Shown in pieces: positions 4,066 to 6,584 of a stretch of DNA of 6,584 nt. A program made the translations under genes and the position numbers. Within the stretch, counting starts at the first letter, position 1, and each line of letters starts with the position of its first letter. The stretch is from assembly GCA_024278415.1 (NCBI GenBank), contig JAJRTI010000823.1, positions 1-6,584 on the forward strand, written 5' to 3'. The notes below the pieces were generated by a model that was given only the letters and a program-made list of their open reading frames with translations, made no database searches and was not told where the DNA came from. Source of the stretch: Planctomycetota bacterium. GTDB lineage: Bacteria > Planctomycetota > Brocadiia > JAJRTI01.

Positions 4066-5703
4066 ATGGCCGACGCCCATCGCATCTTCCGCTCCGCGTT
4101 CGTCATTTCGGCTTGCACTCTGTTGAGCCGCGTGTTGGGGCTGGCTCGGGACGTGCTCTGCGCCCGCTTCTTTGGGGACAAGTGGGTCTTCGACGCGTTT
4201 TCGCTCGCCTTTCGGGTGCCCAATCTGTTCCGCCGGCTCTTTGGCGAAGGCGCGGCCAGCGCGGCGTTCATCCCGGTCTTCACCGAGTACATTGAGAAGC
4301 GCGAGCGCGCGGACGTGTGGACGCTCGTCAGCGTGTCGGGCACATTCCTCATCACCGTCTTGGCAGCGACCGTGGTCGTAGGTGAATTGCTTTTCGCAGG
4401 CTTGCACACGTGGGGGCCGTTTGGCGAGCGAGGACGGCTCGTGCTGGAGCTGCTGAGCATCATGTTCCCGTACGTATTGTTCATCTGCCTCCTCGCGCTG
4501 TGCATGGCCGTGCTCAACTCGCTGGACCACTTCTTCTCGCCCGCTATCGCGCCGGTCGTGCTCAACGTGTTTTGGATCGCGGGGGTCGTCTTGATCGGTC
4601 CCATGCTAGGCCCCGCGTCGGAGCAGCGCATCTTCGGTGTGGCGATAGCGGTCATTGCCGGCGGCGTGGTCCAACTGGCGATCCAGATTCCCGCGCTGCG
4701 CACCCAAGGCGTGCGGTTTCGGCTGTGCTTCGATTTCGCGCACCCGGGCTTGCGCCGTGTGCTGCGGCTCATGGCGCCGGTGATCATCGGCCTGGCCGTG
4801 ATGCAGATCAACGTCTTGTTCGACGGCCTCATTGCGATGGGCTTTTCGCGGCCGCCGGGGCATGAAGGCCCCATGACCCTGCTGGGGTGGACCGTGGCGT
4901 ACCCGATGGAGTCCGGCGCGAATTCCGTGCTCTACTATGCCGAGCGGCTCATGCAATTCCCGCTTGGCGTGTTCGGCATTGCCATGGCCACGGCCGCGTT
5001 GCCCACCTTCTGCCAACTCGCGTCACGCAAGGACGAGCCGGGCCTCGTCGCGGCGCTCAACCACACGCTCCGCATCATCCTCTTCATCGGCATCCCCGCC
5101 TCGGTCGGCCTGGTCGTCATGCGCCGGCCGATCGTCGAATTGCTCTACGAGCACGGTGCGTTCACCAAGTCGGCCACTGCGCGCACGTCCATGGTCGTGT
5201 TGTGCTATGGCATGGGCGTGTGGGCGTATTGCGGTGTCCACGTGCTCGTGCGCGCGTTCCACGCGCTTCAGGACACGAAGACGCCGGTCAAGGTCGGAGC
5301 GTCGTTGGTCGCGCTCAACCTCTGCCTCAACCTCACGTTCATCTGGTTTCTTCGTGAAGCCGGCCTGGCCGCGGCCACGGCTATATCGAGCAGCCTACAG
5401 TTGGTCGTGTTGTACACGATCCTCACCAAGCGCATCGGCCGCGGCGACATGGCGCAGGTGCTGACTTGCCTCGCGAAGACGTGCGCGGCATCGGTCGTCA
5501 TGGGCGCGGCCTGTGTCGTGTGCTTGGCATGGCTGGAGCTGCCGGCGCGCACGCCGGCCGACGAGAGCCTGCGCGTGTTCGTTCCCATCGCGGTAGGGGG
5601 GCTCGCGTTCCTCGCCGCAAGTTGGGCGTTGCGCGCGTCCGAATTCGCGGATATCCTCGGGGCGCTTGTTAGGAAACTGAGGAGGGGCGAAGAGTCCGAG
5701 TAG
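4066..5703 (+). CDS. murJ: Lipid II flippase MurJ (MviN)
   Basis: A 545-residue polytopic protein of the MOP superfamily that flips lipid II across the cytoplasmic membrane for peptidoglycan synthesis. The N-terminus carries SRVLGLARD (21-29), FDAF (42-45) and PNLFRRLFGEGA (52-63). R22, R28, D43, R56 and E61 line up with E. coli R18, R24, D39, R52 and E57, the cavity residues needed for activity. YYAERLMQFPLGVFGIA holds E293-R294, matching the E. coli D269-R270 pair. About 14 hydrophobic segments can be read, and DTKTPVK appears in the later half. Compared with E. coli, an extra segment of roughly 20 residues (FSRPPGHEGPMTLLGW and following) precedes SGANSVLYYAER. The ATG at 4066 gives the usual N-terminus; an in-frame TTG at 4057 adds three residues. 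Neither start has a clear Shine-Dalgarno site, and the region just upstream is repeat DNA. The flavoprotein gene follows 25 bases later. Confidence 0.95.
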   Translation: MADAHRIFRSAFVISACTLLSRVLGLARDVLCARFFGDKWVFDAFSLAFRVPNLFRRLFGEGAASAAFIPVFTEYIEKRERADVWTLVSVSGTFLITVLAATVVVGELLFAGLHTWGPFGERGRLVLELLSIMFPYVLFICLLALCMAVLNSLDHFFSPAIAPVVLNVFWIAGVVLIGPMLGPASEQRIFGVAIAVIAGGVVQLAIQIPALRTQGVRFRLCFDFAHPGLRRVLRLMAPVIIGLAVMQINVLFDGLIAMGFSRPPGHEGPMTLLGWTVAYPMESGANSVLYYAERLMQFPLGVFGIAMATAALPTFCQLASRKDEPGLVAALNHTLRIILFIGIPASVGLVVMRRPIVELLYEHGAFTKSATARTSMVVLCYGMGVWAYCGVHVLVRAFHALQDTKTPVKVGASLVALNLCLNLTFIWFLREAGLAAATAISSSLQLVVLYTILTKRIGRGDMAQVLTCLAKTCAASVVMGAACVVCLAWLELPARTPADESLRVFVPIAVGGLAFLAASWALRASEFADILGALVRKLRRGEESE

Positions 5704-5704
5704 G

Positions 5705-5720
5705 CGTGGTCTGATCCACG
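5705..5720 (+). other. Small intergenic hairpin between murJ and the flavoprotein gene
   Basis: CGTGG and CCACG form a perfect 5-bp stem with a 6-base loop, starting one base after the murJ stop codon. Its last base is the first G of the GGAG ribosome-binding site (5720-5723). It lacks a T-tract, so it is unlikely to end transcription; it could modestly affect initiation of the next gene. Confidence 0.3.
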
Positions 5721-5728
5721 GAGCAACA

Positions 5729-6391
5729 ATGTCCTCACGGCTTGAGCAGCAGCGTAGCAAGGTCCTCGCCATCAGCGGCAGTCCTCGCGAGGACGGCAAC
5801 ACGGAGGTTCTGCTCCGTGCGGCGCTTGAAGGCGCAGAGGCGGCCGGCGCAGAGACGGAACTCCTCGCCTGCCGCGATCTGGACGTCAGGCCCTGCATCG
5901 CCTGCAATTGGTGCTTCAAGCATGGCACGTGTCGCTTCACGGACGACGATTTCGCGCCGGTCTTGGAAAAGCTCCTGTCCTTCGACCGCATCATCTTTGG
6001 CAGCCCAGTCTTCTTCATGACCGTGAGCGCGCAAGCCAAGCTGCTCATCGACCGGTGCCAGTGCTTGTGGTCCCGGAAATACATCATGAAGGAGCCCGTC
6101 ATCGACCCGCCGCGGGAACGCCGGGGGATGGTGATCGCGGTAGGGGGCTCGCGTGGAAAAAAGATGTTTGACGGCCTGCACTGGACCATGCGCCATTGGT
6201 TCGACGTGCTCGACATGCGTTTCGTTGCCGCGCTCTACGTGAACCAGGTCGATGCCAGGGGCGACGCGCCTAAGCACACGAAAGCCATCGGCGAGGCCCG
6301 GCGGCTCGGACAGGCATTGGCCGGCAACGCGGCCCTGGGGGCAGAGAAGACGGAGAGGGTGGAGTTGTTCGAGGGAATCCCTGCGGAGTGA
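5729..6391 (+). CDS. Flavodoxin-fold NAD(P)H-dependent FMN oxidoreductase, iron-sulfur flavoprotein-like
   Basis: A 220-residue cytosolic flavoprotein of the NADPH-dependent FMN reductase / iron-sulfur flavoprotein (Isf) group. KVLAISGSPREDGNT (11-25) is the FMN phosphate-binding loop after beta strand 1. Next comes CIACNWCFKHGTC (56-68), a CX2CX2CX5C cluster resembling the compact motif that holds a 4Fe-4S cluster in Isf proteins, then TDDDF. SPVFFMTVSAQAKLLIDRCQ (92-111) is the second flavin-contact segment, with two more cysteines (C110, C112). Many relatives keep a similar cysteine pattern without a proven cluster, so iron-sulfur binding is inference. The ATG has GGAG five bases upstream (5720-5723). 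The 25-base gap from murJ suggests one transcription unit. Substrate and partner are unknown. The C-terminal part (about 145-220) is the least recognisable. Confidence 0.85.
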   Translation: MSSRLEQQRSKVLAISGSPREDGNTEVLLRAALEGAEAAGAETELLACRDLDVRPCIACNWCFKHGTCRFTDDDFAPVLEKLLSFDRIIFGSPVFFMTVSAQAKLLIDRCQCLWSRKYIMKEPVIDPPRERRGMVIAVGGSRGKKMFDGLHWTMRHWFDVLDMRFVAALYVNQVDARGDAPKHTKAIGEARRLGQALAGNAALGAEKTERVELFEGIPAE

Positions 6392-6584
6392 TGAGCAGAG
6401 ATGAAGGATAAGAGAGGGTGTAGGTCTGGTTGTACGTATCCCTACGCGTTGCATTCTGGAGTTTCAGTTTCGAAGTGGATTCAGGCAGGTTCACAACAAA
6501 CGTCCCGGCTCTTCGCCTGCGCGCAACCCCTCGCGGACACCGCAGCCCGAAGGGCTGCCACAACATAGCCCAGTGCAAGCCGCG
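6392..6584. other. 193-base intergenic tail, no gene seen
   Basis: No supported gene on either strand. A weak stem GTAGG/CCTAC (6420-6424 with 6441-6445, 16-base loop) lies 28 bases after the flavoprotein stop but has no T-tract, so it is not a confident terminator. The rest is featureless until the REP-like repeat that begins at 6542. Confidence 0.5.
6542..6584 (+). repeat. REP-like repeat, cut by the right window edge
   Basis: GCAGCCC-GAA-GGGCTGC (6542-6558) is a perfect 7-bp stem with a 3-base loop. It is followed by CACAACATAGCCCAG and then bases that look like the first half of a second hairpin starting CCCAGTGC. The two-hairpin arrangement, GCCC-GAA-GGGC followed by ATAGCCCAG, resembles dispersed repeats I recall from planctomycete and verrucomicrobial genomes; that resemblance is memory-based. 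The core TAGCCCAG is shared with the hairpin at 3987-4009 on the opposite strand. Confidence 0.5.

Noticed and set aside
3951..4874. Minus-strand open frame of 307 codons opposite murJ
   Set aside because: It is antisense to conserved MurJ codons; the translation is Ser/Thr/Arg/Asn-rich with no family features.
5705..5720. Transcription terminator between murJ and the flavoprotein gene
   Set aside because: The stem is only 5 bp and has no T-tract, and the next gene begins 25 bases after the murJ stop.
5395..6216. Minus-strand open frame of 273 codons
   Set aside because: It is antisense to both murJ and the flavoprotein gene, which are well supported by family motifs.
1..6584. CRISPR array, tRNA or rRNA genes, or a complete insertion sequence with transposase
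   Set aside because: No regularly spaced direct repeats, cloverleaf or rRNA-like sequence, or transposase-like protein was found on either strand.

Overview
The window is high-GC bacterial DNA with two divergent gene sets. Gene content and style suggest a metagenome-type genome from the PVC group (planctomycete, verrucomicrobial or lentisphaeral) or a similar candidate phylum. The pointers are a GT-C membrane glycosyltransferase, a CBM9/DOMON-like lipoprotein, TRL-like small lipoproteins, and a MurJ with an extra loop. This placement is inference; there is no rRNA or other direct marker.

Layout from left to right. Bases 1-158 are a long imperfect palindrome, MITE- or REP-like and possibly cut by the window edge. 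Four genes follow on the minus strand, transcribed right to left in the order TRL lipoprotein 1 (3692-3360), TRL lipoprotein 2 (3336-2989), CBM9-like lipoprotein (2677-1874) and polytopic glycosyltransferase (1740-178). The TRL pair forms a compact operon. It has a good sigma70-type promoter (TTGACT-17-TAAGGT), two strong Shine-Dalgarno sites and a U-rich intrinsic terminator. The CBM9-like gene appears to have its own promoter (TTGCCC-17-TATACT), with a perfect 7-10-7 dyad between and over its boxes and a leader of about 200 nt. Two genes run on the plus strand: murJ (lipid II flippase) and, 25 bases later, a flavodoxin-fold NAD(P)H/FMN oxidoreductase with a CX2CX2CX5C cysteine cluster.

Functionally this is a cell-envelope neighbourhood. 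It has three predicted lipoproteins, a membrane glycosyltransferase that probably uses a polyprenyl-linked sugar, and the flippase for the peptidoglycan precursor. The flavoprotein shares an apparent transcription unit with murJ, with no obvious functional link.

No new defence or biosynthetic system is visible. The most notable feature is the amount of palindromic repeat DNA in the gaps. Three separate intergenic regions (1797-1868, 2756-2831, 3899-3964) each hold an inverted pair of hairpins bounded by GTAG at the outer ends, 66-76 bases overall. That is the architecture of BIMEs made from REP sequences mobilised by RAYT (TnpA-REP) transposases. The three are not copies of one another, and no RAYT gene is in the window. 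Further hairpins of this kind occur at 3987-4006 and at the right edge (6542-6584). The 3874-4055 composite repeat abuts the start of murJ, and the 2756-2831 pair sits in the predicted mRNA leader of the CBM9-like gene.
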